Assembly: GCA_018109965.1 (NCBI GenBank)
Contig: JAGBFE010000292.1
Location: 1 to 7,604, forward strand
Length of the DNA stretch: 7,604 nt
Origin: Oscillospiraceae bacterium
GTDB taxonomy: Bacteria > Bacillota_A > Clostridia > Oscillospirales > Ruminococcaceae
Reading direction: 5' to 3'
The translations under genes were made by a program, and so were the position numbers. Below are positions 1-6,515 of this stretch, piece by piece (position 1 is the first letter of the stretch; every line of letters begins with the position of its first letter). The notes beneath the pieces are model-generated. The model made no database searches and was not told where the DNA came from. It was given only the letters and a program-made list of their open reading frames with translations.

Positions 1-22
1 AAAACATCAGCATTTTCTGATG
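1..22 (-). terminator. Possible small terminator hairpin at window edge
   Basis: The arms CATCAG (5-10) and CTGATG (17-22) form a 6-bp stem with a 6-nt loop. Read on the minus strand, the stem is followed directly by TTTT at positions 4-1, and the window then ends. The stem is short and has only modest GC, and no gene is visible just upstream of it on the minus strand, so this is a weak call. Confidence 0.25.
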
Positions 23-252
23 ATTATTAAGCAAAACAATCATATTTATTTATTATTTTTACATCCGTTTCAATCCAGCATCTTAATACAAACCAATACG
101 CAATAACTGTTATTTATATTAAGCTTTTATTGTATAACAATTAACTAAATTTTGATTGCACAAAATGCAGTTTGTTTATGTGCAAACAAGCCTTATTCAT
201 TGGGAAATTAAAAAGAGAGGATGTGACTAATATCATTAAGTTAACAAAAAAT

Positions 253-333
253 ATGTCATTCTGAGGAATTTATGCCGAAGAATCTCCCGGTTTAATCAAA
301 CAAGGAGATTCTTCGCTGCGCTCAGAATGACAT
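253..333. repeat. Imperfect palindromic dispersed repeat (MITE/REP-like)
   Basis: This is an 81-bp imperfect palindrome. The outer arms are 13 bp and perfect (ATGTCATTCTGAG at 253-265, complement at 321-333). The inner arms are 12 bp and perfect (CGAAGAATCTCC at 276-287, complement at 304-315). A 10-nt against 5-nt internal loop separates outer from inner arms, and the apical loop is 16 nt. The GTCATTCTGAG and GAAGAATCTC words match, from memory, a palindrome scattered through intergenic regions in Deferribacterota and several other phyla. Read on the minus strand, the stem is followed by a run of six T (251-246), so it could also end transcription coming from the TetR gene. Confidence 0.75.
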
Positions 334-421
334 TTTGCTTTATTATATTAAGTTGATAATTTTGAATATAGATTAACCCAATGACATTAAGGATGTAACT
401 CTTCTCTTTTAATTATGTTAA

Positions 422-1000
422 TTATACTTTGATTGTGCTGATAAGGCGCGGCATAATTTTGCGGGTATATTCGCCGAGTGAATAGTTGCCGTTGGAAATG
501 CAGTAATCATAGATGATTGCACGTTCTGCCAGTGTGTAAAGCTGCTGAATTTCGCGCACTGTCAGGTCGGTTGCTATCTGACCGCGTTTTTGACCTTCGT
601 CAATAATCTGTCTGATAACATAATAGTAATATCTGTCCTGATTCTGCAGATGCTTGTCCCCTTTTGTAACAACCTGGGATGAATAAAGGGATGCAAGCAG
701 ACCGATTGGGATTTCTTTTTCAATCATATCATGCACTGTGTAGCAAAGATACAGCAGTTTTTCGTAGCTGTTCATATCTTTGTCCAGTGTCTGCATAACT
801 TCTTCGTATTTTGCATCAAAAACTTCTGACAGTGAAGACAACAGTTCGTCCTTGCTGCTGTAGTAATGATAAAAACTGCCTTTTGATGTGCCTGACGCTG
901 CTATGATATCGTCAATGGTAGTTTCGCTGTATCCTTTTTCGTGAAAAAGCTGCCATGCCACTTTGGTTATTTTAGCTTTTGTTGTGTTCATTCTTGCCAT
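422..1000 (-). CDS. TetR-family transcriptional regulator
   Basis: This predicted 192-residue cytoplasmic repressor has the usual TetR layout. An N-terminal helix-turn-helix lies at about residues 8-53 (core ITKVAWQLFHEKGYSETT, then the DIIAASGTSKGSFYHYYSSK recognition region), followed by an all-helical ligand and dimer domain I cannot assign to a subfamily. The ATG at 1000 is preferred over the ATG at 1006 because the ribosome binding site AAGAGG (1008-1013) is 7 nt from the former and only 1 nt from the latter. The gene has its own promoter and a 16-bp palindrome at the likely transcription start, which suggests autoregulation. It follows the molybdopterin genes on the same strand after a 174-nt gap and may be unrelated to them. 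Its ligand and targets cannot be read from the sequence. Confidence 0.9.
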   Translation of the reverse strand: MARMNTTKAKITKVAWQLFHEKGYSETTIDDIIAASGTSKGSFYHYYSSKDELLSSLSEVFDAKYEEVMQTLDKDMNSYEKLLYLCYTVHDMIEKEIPIGLLASLYSSQVVTKGDKHLQNQDRYYYYVIRQIIDEGQKRGQIATDLTVREIQQLYTLAERAIIYDYCISNGNYSLGEYTRKIMPRLISTIKV

Positions 1001-1007
1001 TGGCATA

Positions 1008-1013
1008 CCTCTT
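1008..1013 (-). promoter_or_regulatory. Ribosome binding site deciding the TetR start
   Basis: AAGAGG on the minus strand lies 7 nt before the ATG at 1000 and almost touches the ATG at 1006, so it supports the shorter 192-residue protein. Confidence 0.65.
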
Positions 1014-1021
1014 ACAGTAAT

Positions 1022-1037
1022 TGATTTTATAAAATCA
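1022..1037. promoter_or_regulatory. Candidate TetR operator: 16-bp perfect palindrome
   Basis: TGATTTTATAAAATCA is its own reverse complement over all 16 bases. It begins at the last base of the -10 box of the TetR promoter and covers the expected start point, the usual place for an autoregulatory operator. That the local TetR protein binds it is inference. AT-rich palindromes also arise by chance in such spacers. Confidence 0.5.
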
Positions 1038-1065
1038 TTTTACCATTTTGTTACAATAAAGTAAA
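1037..1065 (-). promoter_or_regulatory. Sigma-70-type promoter of the TetR gene
   Basis: On the minus strand, TTTACT (1060-1065) and TAAAAT (1037-1042) are separated by exactly 17 nt. The -10 box is preceded by TGG, giving an extended -10 (TGnTAAAAT). The start point should fall near 1030, about 30 nt before the ATG at 1000. The -35 box matches TTGACA at four of six positions. Confidence 0.6.
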
Positions 1066-1145
1066 GCTATTTAAAATGTTAATTTTTTAACCCAATTATT
1101 TGAATTATAAATAATATATATCAAATATCATTATAAATAAAACTG

Positions 1146-1162
1146 TATCGGATAATCCGATA
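1146..1162 (-). terminator. 17-nt palindrome after mogA, possible operon terminator
   Basis: TATCGGATTATCCGATA (minus strand) is a perfect palindrome with 8-nt arms around one central base. As RNA it folds to a 7-bp stem with a 3-nt loop. It starts 12 nt after the mogA stop codon and is followed by ACAGTTTTATTT, a T-rich but interrupted tract. The position fits a terminator for the moeB-moaC-moaA-mogA unit. The stem is weak, and a protein-binding site is the alternative. Confidence 0.45.
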
Positions 1163-1174
1163 AATTATTGCAAT

Positions 1175-1678
1175 TTATTTTCTTGCACAGTTACTTGTTC
1201 TGCCTGTGAGAATTTCCAGCCCGTGATGGAGATGAGGGAGAATATATTCCAGACATTCTGCAACAGCTTTTGGACTGCCCGGCATATTTACGATAAGGGT
1301 TTTTTCGCGGATGCCTGCTGCTGCACGGGTAAGCATTGCACGGCCTGTAATCTGCAGGCTGAACCAGCGCATAGCTTCTGGTATACCCGGTGCTTCGCGG
1401 TGAATGATTGCTTTTGTAGCTTCCGGCATTACATCACGTGGTGAAAATCCTGTGCCTCCTGTTGTGAGAATAAGGTCCGCACTGTTTGCGTCACAGATTT
1501 TTGCCATTGCTGCACTGAGCATTTCCTTGTCGTCTGGCAGCAGAATTTTTTCAACAACATCGTAACCTGCTTCGGTTACAAATTTTTCGATAACAGGTGC
1601 GCTTTTGTCTTCTCTTTCGCCTGCATAGCCTGTGTCGCTGGATGTGATGATTGCTACTTTAAATGGTGTATCTGACAT
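1175..1678 (-). CDS. mogA: Molybdopterin adenylyltransferase MogA
   Basis: MogA activates molybdopterin with ATP, forming adenylyl-molybdopterin for metal insertion by MoeA. This 167-residue cytoplasmic protein carries the family signature TTGGTG at residues 72-77, followed by SPRDVMPEAT (79-88), then TRAAAGI (117-123) and the NMPGSP loop (131-136). The run from MLTRAAAGIR through to the PKAVAECLE segment resembles E. coli MogA more than MoaB, although the two families are close and single MogA/MoaB-type proteins cover the adenylation step in many anaerobes. The ATG lies 5 nt after the moaA stop, and the ribosome binding site GGAGGA overlaps the end of moaA. It is the last gene of the cofactor unit. 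Confidence 0.92.
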   Translation of the reverse strand: MSDTPFKVAIITSSDTGYAGEREDKSAPVIEKFVTEAGYDVVEKILLPDDKEMLSAAMAKICDANSADLILTTGGTGFSPRDVMPEATKAIIHREAPGIPEAMRWFSLQITGRAMLTRAAAGIREKTLIVNMPGSPKAVAECLEYILPHLHHGLEILTGRTSNCARK

Positions 1679-1683
1679 TGTAT

Positions 1684-2661
1684 TTATCCTCCTATTTGAG
1701 ACATATTTCTTAATTCACGGTTTTCCAGATTGTCTTTCTGGTCAAATTTGTGGCTTTTGGGTTTTTGTGCTATACCCTGCAGCAAAACATCAAGCAGTTC
1801 TTTGTCCGTTTTGCCGCTGCGCAGGCAACCGGCAATGTGAACACCTGCTTCAAACTGCAGGCAGGTTTTGAGATATCCATCGGCTGTGAGGCGCACACGG
1901 TTGCAGCTGTCGCAGAATTTGTGGCTTACCGCACTTATAAAACCGATTTTTCCTTTGAAGCCCTCCAGTGAATAGTGCACTGACGGACCGTTGCCGCGCA
2001 CTTCGCTGCAGAATGTGAGCGGGCCGTATTTTTCTTCGATTATTTTTTTGATATCGTCTTCGGTAAAAGAATCGCAGTCAACCCCTGCACCGATAGGCAT
2101 AACCTCGATAAAACGTACGTCAGTATCATAATCCCTCGCAAATTCCACAAGAGAGAGGATATCCTCTTTAGATGCATTCATCGGAACTGTGTTGATTTTT
2201 AGGCGCACTTTGCCCTGCTTCTGTGCATATTTAATGCCGTTTATCACATTTACAAACTCATCACGGCGGGTTATCTGCGCATATTTTTCCCTGTCGGTTG
2301 TATCGAGACTTACAGTGATGGAATCCACTCCCGCACCTACAAGGTTCTGATACTGTTCGGTAAGCAGAACACCGTTTGTTGTGATTGTGACACTTTCGAT
2401 GCCGTCAACATCTTTAATCTGTTTAATCAGATTGGCAACACCGCGGCGCACCAATGGCTCGCCCCCTGTGATTTTAACTTTTTTAAGTCCCTGTGTGGCA
2501 AGGACACGGCACACACGGATAATCTCGTCAAAGGTGAGAATATCCCTGTGCATAAGTGTTTCCACGCCTTCTTCCGGCATACAGTAGACACAGCGCAGAT
2601 TGCATCGGTCGGTGACAGAGATGCGTATATAATCTATTTTTCTGCCAAAATTGTCAATCAT
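1684..2661 (-). CDS. moaA: GTP 3',8-cyclase MoaA (radical SAM)
   Basis: MoaA is the radical SAM enzyme that starts molybdenum/tungsten cofactor synthesis by converting GTP to 3',8-cyclo-7,8-dihydro-GTP, which MoaC turns into cPMP. The 325-residue length is typical. The N-terminal Cx3Cx2C SAM-cluster motif is C20, C24 and C27 within [13 protein letters not shown]. The GGEP motif is at 66-69. The C-terminal substrate-binding [4Fe-4S] cluster motif Cx2Cx13C is C250, C253 and C267. The protein ends MSQIGG, the double-glycine tail that in characterised MoaA reaches into the active site and is essential. Its ATG overlaps the moaC stop as ATGA (2658-2661), so the two are probably translationally coupled. 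All expected key residues seen are intact. Confidence 0.97.
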   Translation of the reverse strand: MIDNFGRKIDYIRISVTDRCNLRCVYCMPEEGVETLMHRDILTFDEIIRVCRVLATQGLKKVKITGGEPLVRRGVANLIKQIKDVDGIESVTITTNGVLLTEQYQNLVGAGVDSITVSLDTTDREKYAQITRRDEFVNVINGIKYAQKQGKVRLKINTVPMNASKEDILSLVEFARDYDTDVRFIEVMPIGAGVDCDSFTEDDIKKIIEEKYGPLTFCSEVRGNGPSVHYSLEGFKGKIGFISAVSHKFCDSCNRVRLTADGYLKTCLQFEAGVHIAGCLRSGKTDKELLDVLLQGIAQKPKSHKFDQKDNLENRELRNMSQIGG

Positions 2662-3134
2662 CTGATAAATTCTCCGCTTTTTCCGCCTGCCTTATATTCA
2701 AGGTGAACATCGGATATTTCCATACGTTTGTCTATAGCCTTGCACATATCATAAACTGTGAGCAGTGCAACCGAAACACCTGTGAGGGCTTCCATCTCCA
2801 CACCTGTCTGACCTTTTATTTTTACTGTGCACAGTGCTTTTATTGTATTTTCTGCCTCGTTAACTTCAAAGTCAACAGAACATTTGGACAAAAGCAGAGG
2901 ATGGCACATTGGGATAAGGTGCGGTGTCTGCTTTGCAGCCATAATACCTGCAACACGGGCAACACCAAGCACGTCACCTTTCTGTACTGTTTTGTTGACA
3001 ACAGCTTCCATCACTGCATCATTAACTTTTATAATACCGCTGGCAACTGCTGTGCGGGTGGTCTCCTGTTTGTCGGAAACATCCACCATTATTGCATTGC
3101 CCTCTGTATCAAAATGGGAAAGTTTGTTTTCCAT
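2658..3134 (-). CDS. moaC: Cyclic pyranopterin monophosphate synthase MoaC
   Basis: MoaC converts the MoaA product to cyclic pyranopterin monophosphate. This 158-residue protein matches the family along its whole length: [17 protein letters not shown] at the N-terminus, [10 protein letters not shown] (residues 75-84) with the conserved His78, [23 protein letters not shown] (111-133) containing the catalytic pair Asp129 and Lys132 (E. coli Asp128 and Lys131), and the KAGGKSG motif near the end (148-154). The ATG lies 3 nt after the stop of the E1-like gene, and the ribosome binding site AAAGGAG is inside the last codons of that gene. It is a stand-alone MoaC, not a fusion. Confidence 0.97.
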   Translation of the reverse strand: MENKLSHFDTEGNAIMVDVSDKQETTRTAVASGIIKVNDAVMEAVVNKTVQKGDVLGVARVAGIMAAKQTPHLIPMCHPLLLSKCSVDFEVNEAENTIKALCTVKIKGQTGVEMEALTGVSVALLTVYDMCKAIDKRMEISDVHLEYKAGGKSGEFIR

Positions 3135-3137
3135 TGT

Positions 3138-3890
3138 TTATTCTCCTTTGCCGCAGCATTTGCATTTTGGATATTTTGGGATTTCGACTTCGTCAAAGTT
3201 CATATTGAGCATATCTATAAAAATCATTCTGCCTTTGAGAGATTTGCCGCAGCCTGTAATCAGTTTTAACACTTCGCATGCCTGCAGTGAACCGATAACA
3301 CCGGGAATTGCACCAAGCACACCCACATCTTTTGCATCGATGATTTCGCCCTGTTTTGGAGGTTCAGGATTTATACAGCGCAGGCAAGGGCCGTCCCCGC
3401 CCAGTACAACCACCTGACCGTAAAATTCATAAATTGCACCGTAGATATGTGGTTTACCCAGTTTCACACAGGTGTCACTGATAACATATCTTGTATCAAA
3501 ATTGTCACAGGCATCAACAATAATATCAAATTTTTCAAAAATTTCGGTGGCATTTGTAGCATCCAGCATATCTTCAATGCAAATTACATTAACATTACTG
3601 TTAAGCTGCACAAGTCTCTCCCTTGCCATATGCACCTTGGATTTGCCCACATCCTTTTCGGAATAAAGCACCTGGCGCTGAAGATTGGACAGGTCGACCA
3701 CATCAAAATCGATAAGACCGATTGTGCCCACACCAGCAGCTGCAAGATAAAGTGCCACCGGACAGCCAAGCCCGCCTGCCCCTACCACAAGCACCTTGCT
3801 GTTTTTTATTTTTTCCTGTCCTGCCTCGTCAATCTGCGGCAGCATAAGATGTCTTTTGTATCTGCCTGCTTCCTGTTGTGTCAATGCCAT
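3138..3890 (-). CDS. moeB: MoeB/ThiF/HesA-type E1-like sulfur-carrier adenylyltransferase
   Basis: This enzyme adenylates the C-terminal glycine of a ubiquitin-like sulfur carrier with ATP so that it can receive sulfur as a thiocarboxylate. The 250-residue protein has the ThiF fold marks: RYKRHLMLPQI (residues 10-20), the nucleotide loop GAGGLG (37-42), DLSNLQRQ (66-73), the catalytic-type aspartate in DACDN (Asp129), and a zinc site made of two CxxC pairs (C169/C172 and C243/C246). There is no rhodanese domain, and the length equals that of E. coli MoeB. A start at 3959 is also open, but the ATG at 3890 is preferred: AAAGGGG lies 7 nt upstream and the family N-terminus begins there. It heads the moaC-moaA-mogA unit and follows a ThiS-like carrier across a terminator. 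It could serve MoaD, that carrier, or both, so the symbol is provisional. Confidence 0.88.
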   Translation of the reverse strand: MALTQQEAGRYKRHLMLPQIDEAGQEKIKNSKVLVVGAGGLGCPVALYLAAAGVGTIGLIDFDVVDLSNLQRQVLYSEKDVGKSKVHMARERLVQLNSNVNVICIEDMLDATNATEIFEKFDIIVDACDNFDTRYVISDTCVKLGKPHIYGAIYEFYGQVVVLGGDGPCLRCINPEPPKQGEIIDAKDVGVLGAIPGVIGSLQACEVLKLITGCGKSLKGRMIFIDMLNMNFDEVEIPKYPKCKCCGKGE

Positions 3891-3897
3891 AAAAACA

Positions 3898-3904
3898 CCC
3901 CTTT
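3898..3904 (-). promoter_or_regulatory. Ribosome binding site deciding the moeB start
   Basis: AAAGGGG on the minus strand stands 7 nt before the ATG at 3890. It selects that start over the in-frame ATG 69 nt upstream at 3959. Confidence 0.7.
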
Positions 3905-3944
3905 GCACTGTGTAAAAGATTAAAATATAATCTGTTAAACCCTG

Positions 3945-3979
3945 ATTGTATTGTAACACAACAAGGGCTTAACACACAA
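3945..3979 (-). promoter_or_regulatory. Weak candidate promoter of the moeB-moaC-moaA-mogA unit
   Basis: On the minus strand, TTGTGT (3974-3979) is followed after 18 nt by TACAAT (3950-3955), and a second overlapping TACAAT sits at 3945-3950. An AT-rich TATATT at 3924-3929 is an alternative -10 without a good -35. A promoter is expected in this gap because a strong terminator lies just upstream, but the exact boxes are uncertain. Confidence 0.35.
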
Positions 3980-3985
3980 TATCTT

Positions 3986-4024
3986 AAAAAGGCAGGGCTA
4001 TTGCCTTGTATGGCAATAGCCCTG
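3986..4024 (-). terminator. Strong rho-independent terminator after the AOR unit
   Basis: A perfect 13-bp stem (CAGGGCTATTGCC at 3993-4005, complement at 4012-4024) has a 6-nt loop. On the minus strand it is followed by CC and five T (3990-3986). It begins 14 nt after the stop codon of the ThiS-like gene and separates the AOR unit from the moeB unit. On the plus strand it is followed only by TTTAAC. Confidence 0.9.
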
Positions 4025-4038
4025 TTTAACTTTAATTA

Positions 4039-4236
4039 TCAACCGCCGCCAAGCAAATGATGGATTTTCAAATCGTCATTTTCCTGCAGGACAACTTTGT
4101 CGTAATCTTCAGGCCAAACCAACTGTCCGTTAACTTTTGTAACAAGTTTAGGCCAGGTGAAGTTCATATGTTCAATAACGCCCTGAATTGTTAAGCCTTC
4201 GTGCCAGTCAGGATATGGCCAATCGTTTAACATCAT
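4039..4236 (-). CDS. ThiS/MoaD-like ubiquitin-fold sulfur carrier
   Basis: This 65-residue protein has the size and ending of a beta-grasp sulfur carrier. The central part aligns well with ThiS: KVNGQLVWPEDY, then VVLQENDDLKI, a final hydrophobic strand HHLL and a C-terminal GGG whose last glycine would be adenylated and thiocarboxylated. The N-terminus (MMLNDWPYPDWHEGLT) is rich in aromatic residues and unlike the usual short ThiS or MoaD first strand. The ribosome binding site GAGG is 9 nt before the ATG. It lies 41 nt after the AOR gene and ahead of that unit's terminator, and the E1-like gene follows. In other bacteria AOR operons carry a MoaD-like and a ThiF-like gene. Supplying sulfur for the pyranopterin dithiolene is therefore more likely than thiamine synthesis, since no thiamine genes are visible. 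Confidence 0.85.
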   Translation of the reverse strand: MMLNDWPYPDWHEGLTIQGVIEHMNFTWPKLVTKVNGQLVWPEDYDKVVLQENDDLKIHHLLGGG

Positions 4237-4277
4237 AATACTTTACCTCGTGTTTTATAACTAATGCTTTTTAATAA

Positions 4278-6500
4278 TTATGGTTCAAGATCCTGGAGTG
4301 GTTCAACGATTTCGATAAGTTCTGGAAGATCCATACCGATTTTCTTGAGGTGTTCGATTTTTGGAACACCGTTCATTGTCCAGCCACGTTTTGGATATAC
4401 AGCGTTGATGAGTTTTTCATATTCACCTTCACGGTATTTTCTTGTTTCAGCCATTTTTTCTTTGAGAGTCATAGCTTCAACCTGTTCTTTTGTGAAACCA
4501 ACTCTTGTTACGAGCTGACCGTCGTAACGATCCTGACGGGAGAGATATTCTTCTTCTGTTACAGGACCTACTGAACGGTAAGGAACAGCGTCGTGTTTTC
4601 TGAGACCTTTGCCAAGACGGATATTGAAGATTCTCTGGAAGTTGTAAACACGTTCGGACATAACGAGAAGTTCTTCTCTGTCGATTTTCTTACCTGTTAC
4701 ACCATAGAAGAGGTTGAGGTAGTTGTCAACGTGTTCTGGAACTTTTGCAGGTTCATCTGTCAAAGCGTTGTTTTCTGGCACAACGTCGTTCCAAGGAAGT
4801 TTACACAGACCAACAAGACCGAACCATGTACGGAATCTTGGGTAGTAGTAGAGAGCTTCTGCTTTGTCATCGAATGTTGGGATCTGGTTGTTAACCTGGT
4901 CCATAAAGATAAGCCAAGCTTCATCGTGCTGTGGGCCTTTGTTTGTAAGACCGTAACCGCCCTGCTGAGCAAGGGATTCTTTGGAGCCGTATTCGGAGTA
5001 TTCGAGACCTTTCTGTTCCATAGCGATATCGTTAAGGAAGTCTGCGTCGCCCCAGCCTTTTTCGATAAAGAGAAGTTTCTGTTTGTGTGAACCGAGAGCT
5101 GCGATTTTACCGAAGCCTTCGTTTTTAGCCATAAGGTGAAGAAGTTCGAGAGCTGCTGCGGAGTTACCGAAGTTGAGTTCAAGACCACCTGTTCTTTCCT
5201 TGTTGAGGATGCCGTTTTCGTAACATTCCATCAGGAATGCACACATTGTGCCCCAGGAGATTGTGTCGATACCGTATGTATCGCAGTAGAAGTTGAGTTC
5301 AAGAATAACCTGTGGATCTGTGATACCGCAGTTTGGACCAACGCCTGCTGCTGTTTCGTATTCAGGACCGTCAACAACTACTTTGCTTCCTTTGTAAGGA
5401 CCTGTGAGAAGTTCAAAGTGGTCAGCTGCTTTTGCACAAGCCATGGAACAACCGTACCAGCAACCGTCAGCTGCGCCCTGTGTGAGCCATTTTTCGATAA
5501 ATACCTGTGGGTGCATTTCAGCGATGTTTGGTGTGCCGCCGAATTTGAAGTTGTGTGTTGGCAGGATGTCGTAGTCATTGAGAGTTTTCATGGTATTTGC
5601 TGTACCAATTTTTCTCATGTTGTTCTGTTTAGGGTCCTGTGTAGCCATTTCACGGTGATATTTAACACCAGTTTTGTTGATGATGGAAATATCGTGAACC
5701 TGGTTGAGGTTGTTGTGGATACCCTGGAATTTACATACAACAGCTTTGATTTTTTTGTGACGGAATACACGACCGATACCACCACGGCCAGCCTGTTTAA
5801 GTCTTACAACACCACGGTTTGGATCGTAGAATGTAAAGTTGAGCATGGAGATGTTGCAGTGTTCTGCAGCGCCGCCTGCACAAACAACAGCAACGTGTTT
5901 GCGGTCGTTTTCGTTGTCAGCATACATAGCTGTGAGTTCTTCGCCCATAAGGTGAGCGTCCATATGTTCAAGAGGTGCTTTTTCTACAGAAACAGTACCT
6001 TTGTTACCGTCGATAACAATAATTACATCTTCTTCTGCCTGACCTTTGAGTTCAAGAGCATCGAAGCCGGAGAATTTGAGGTAAGGACCAAAGAAGCCAC
6101 CAACGTTGGAGTCGATTGGAATATCTGTCATTGGTGAGATTGTACATACAAGCATTTTACCAGTACCAGCGTACTGTGTGATACCTGCGATTGGGCCAGC
6201 TGACATAACGATTTCGTTTTCAGGAGAGTCCCATTTTGTGTTTGGATTTGTTGCATCCCAGAGATATCTCAAGCAGTAGCCTTTACCGCCTGTGAATTTT
6301 TCTTTAACTTCTGCAGGGATGTCTGCAATTTTTACAGAGCCGTCTGTAACGTCAACTGTAAGAATTTTGTCTGTGTAACCTTTTACGATAGGTTCTGGTT
6401 TATACTCAATTTTGTTAATCACAACGTGAGCATCTTTCATTTTCTGAATTTCTGCAGGGTCAACGTCGTGGTAACGTTCAAGTTTGCACATTTCGATCAT
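4278..6500 (-). CDS. aor: Aldehyde:ferredoxin oxidoreductase (AOR) family tungsten/molybdenum protein
   Basis: AOR-family proteins bind a W or Mo bis-pyranopterin cofactor and a [4Fe-4S] cluster and classically oxidise aldehydes to acids with ferredoxin. The 740 residues exceed the roughly 600-650 of most AORs. The N-terminal domain shows GGKGYCLRYLWD (71-82), SAGPIAGITQYAGTG (100-114), the SNVGGFFGPYLKFSGFDALELKG region (131-153) and GRGGIGRVFRHKKIKAVV (238-255). The cluster ligands appear to be C347, C351, C355 and C566. PEYET is at 379-383 and a pterin-type motif D407TYGID412 is present. Two oddities are Cx3Cx3C, where P. furiosus AOR has Cx2Cx3C, and GLVGLC (561-566), where the second DxxGLC motif is expected. 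No signal peptide is seen, so it is probably cytoplasmic. The ribosome binding site AAGGAGGG lies 9 nt upstream and overlaps the ferredoxin stop. Codons favour AAC, ATC, TTC and CGT, which suggests high expression. The substrate is unknown. Confidence 0.93.
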   Translation of the reverse strand: MIEMCKLERYHDVDPAEIQKMKDAHVVINKIEYKPEPIVKGYTDKILTVDVTDGSVKIADIPAEVKEKFTGGKGYCLRYLWDATNPNTKWDSPENEIVMSAGPIAGITQYAGTGKMLVCTISPMTDIPIDSNVGGFFGPYLKFSGFDALELKGQAEEDVIIVIDGNKGTVSVEKAPLEHMDAHLMGEELTAMYADNENDRKHVAVVCAGGAAEHCNISMLNFTFYDPNRGVVRLKQAGRGGIGRVFRHKKIKAVVCKFQGIHNNLNQVHDISIINKTGVKYHREMATQDPKQNNMRKIGTANTMKTLNDYDILPTHNFKFGGTPNIAEMHPQVFIEKWLTQGAADGCWYGCSMACAKAADHFELLTGPYKGSKVVVDGPEYETAAGVGPNCGITDPQVILELNFYCDTYGIDTISWGTMCAFLMECYENGILNKERTGGLELNFGNSAAALELLHLMAKNEGFGKIAALGSHKQKLLFIEKGWGDADFLNDIAMEQKGLEYSEYGSKESLAQQGGYGLTNKGPQHDEAWLIFMDQVNNQIPTFDDKAEALYYYPRFRTWFGLVGLCKLPWNDVVPENNALTDEPAKVPEHVDNYLNLFYGVTGKKIDREELLVMSERVYNFQRIFNIRLGKGLRKHDAVPYRSVGPVTEEEYLSRQDRYDGQLVTRVGFTKEQVEAMTLKEKMAETRKYREGEYEKLINAVYPKRGWTMNGVPKIEHLKKIGMDLPELIEIVEPLQDLEP

Positions 6501-6515
6501 ATTAACATACCCTCC

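Larger units (their letters stand above)
1..421. other. Gene-free AT-rich spacer with small inverted repeats
   Basis: I see no credible gene here on either strand. The only open stretches are short, lack a ribosome binding site and show no recognisable protein. The notable content is the palindromic repeat at 253-333, a small hairpin at 5-22, and inverted repeats at 129-141 (ATTGT/ACAAT arms) and 172-189 (TTGTTT/AAACAA arms). An 8-bp direct repeat, ATTAAGTT, occurs at 235-242 and 347-354, on either side of the large palindrome. No convincing promoter stands out. Confidence 0.6.

Noticed and set aside
1..46. A short minus-strand open frame running off the left edge
   Set aside because: It has no ribosome binding site, contains the small hairpin and gives an unremarkable peptide; there is no support for a gene.
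129..189. Cluster of small inverted repeats, including ATTGT/ACAAT and TTGTTT/AAACAA, as an origin, attachment site or CRISPR remnant
   Set aside because: The arms are only 5-7 bp in very AT-rich DNA, they do not recur at regular spacing and no associated gene is visible. Chance is the simplest explanation.
1001..1006. TetR start at the ATG at 1006
   Set aside because: The AAGAGG site would be only 1 nt away; the ATG at 1000 has a 7-nt spacing.
2703..3417. Two plus-strand open frames of about 190 codons opposite moaC and moeB
   Set aside because: The minus-strand genes carry intact family signatures throughout. The plus-strand translations are low-complexity mirror products without ribosome binding sites or recognisable domains.
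3891..3959. A 23-residue N-terminal extension of the E1-like protein from the ATG at 3959
   Set aside because: There is no ribosome binding site at 3959, the extension overlaps the likely promoter region, and AAAGGGG is ideally placed for the ATG at 3890, where the family N-terminus begins.
4039..4236. Thiamine-pathway ThiS
   Set aside because: The sequence is ThiS-like, but no thiamine gene is in the window and the gene is embedded between an AOR and the molybdopterin genes. A cofactor sulfur role fits better, though it is not proven.
5136..6137. A 333-codon open frame on the plus strand opposite the AOR gene
   Set aside because: It lies wholly inside a gene with clear AOR motifs, its translation is rich in Cys, Phe and Val with no domain pattern, and it is explained by the strong codon bias of the minus-strand gene.
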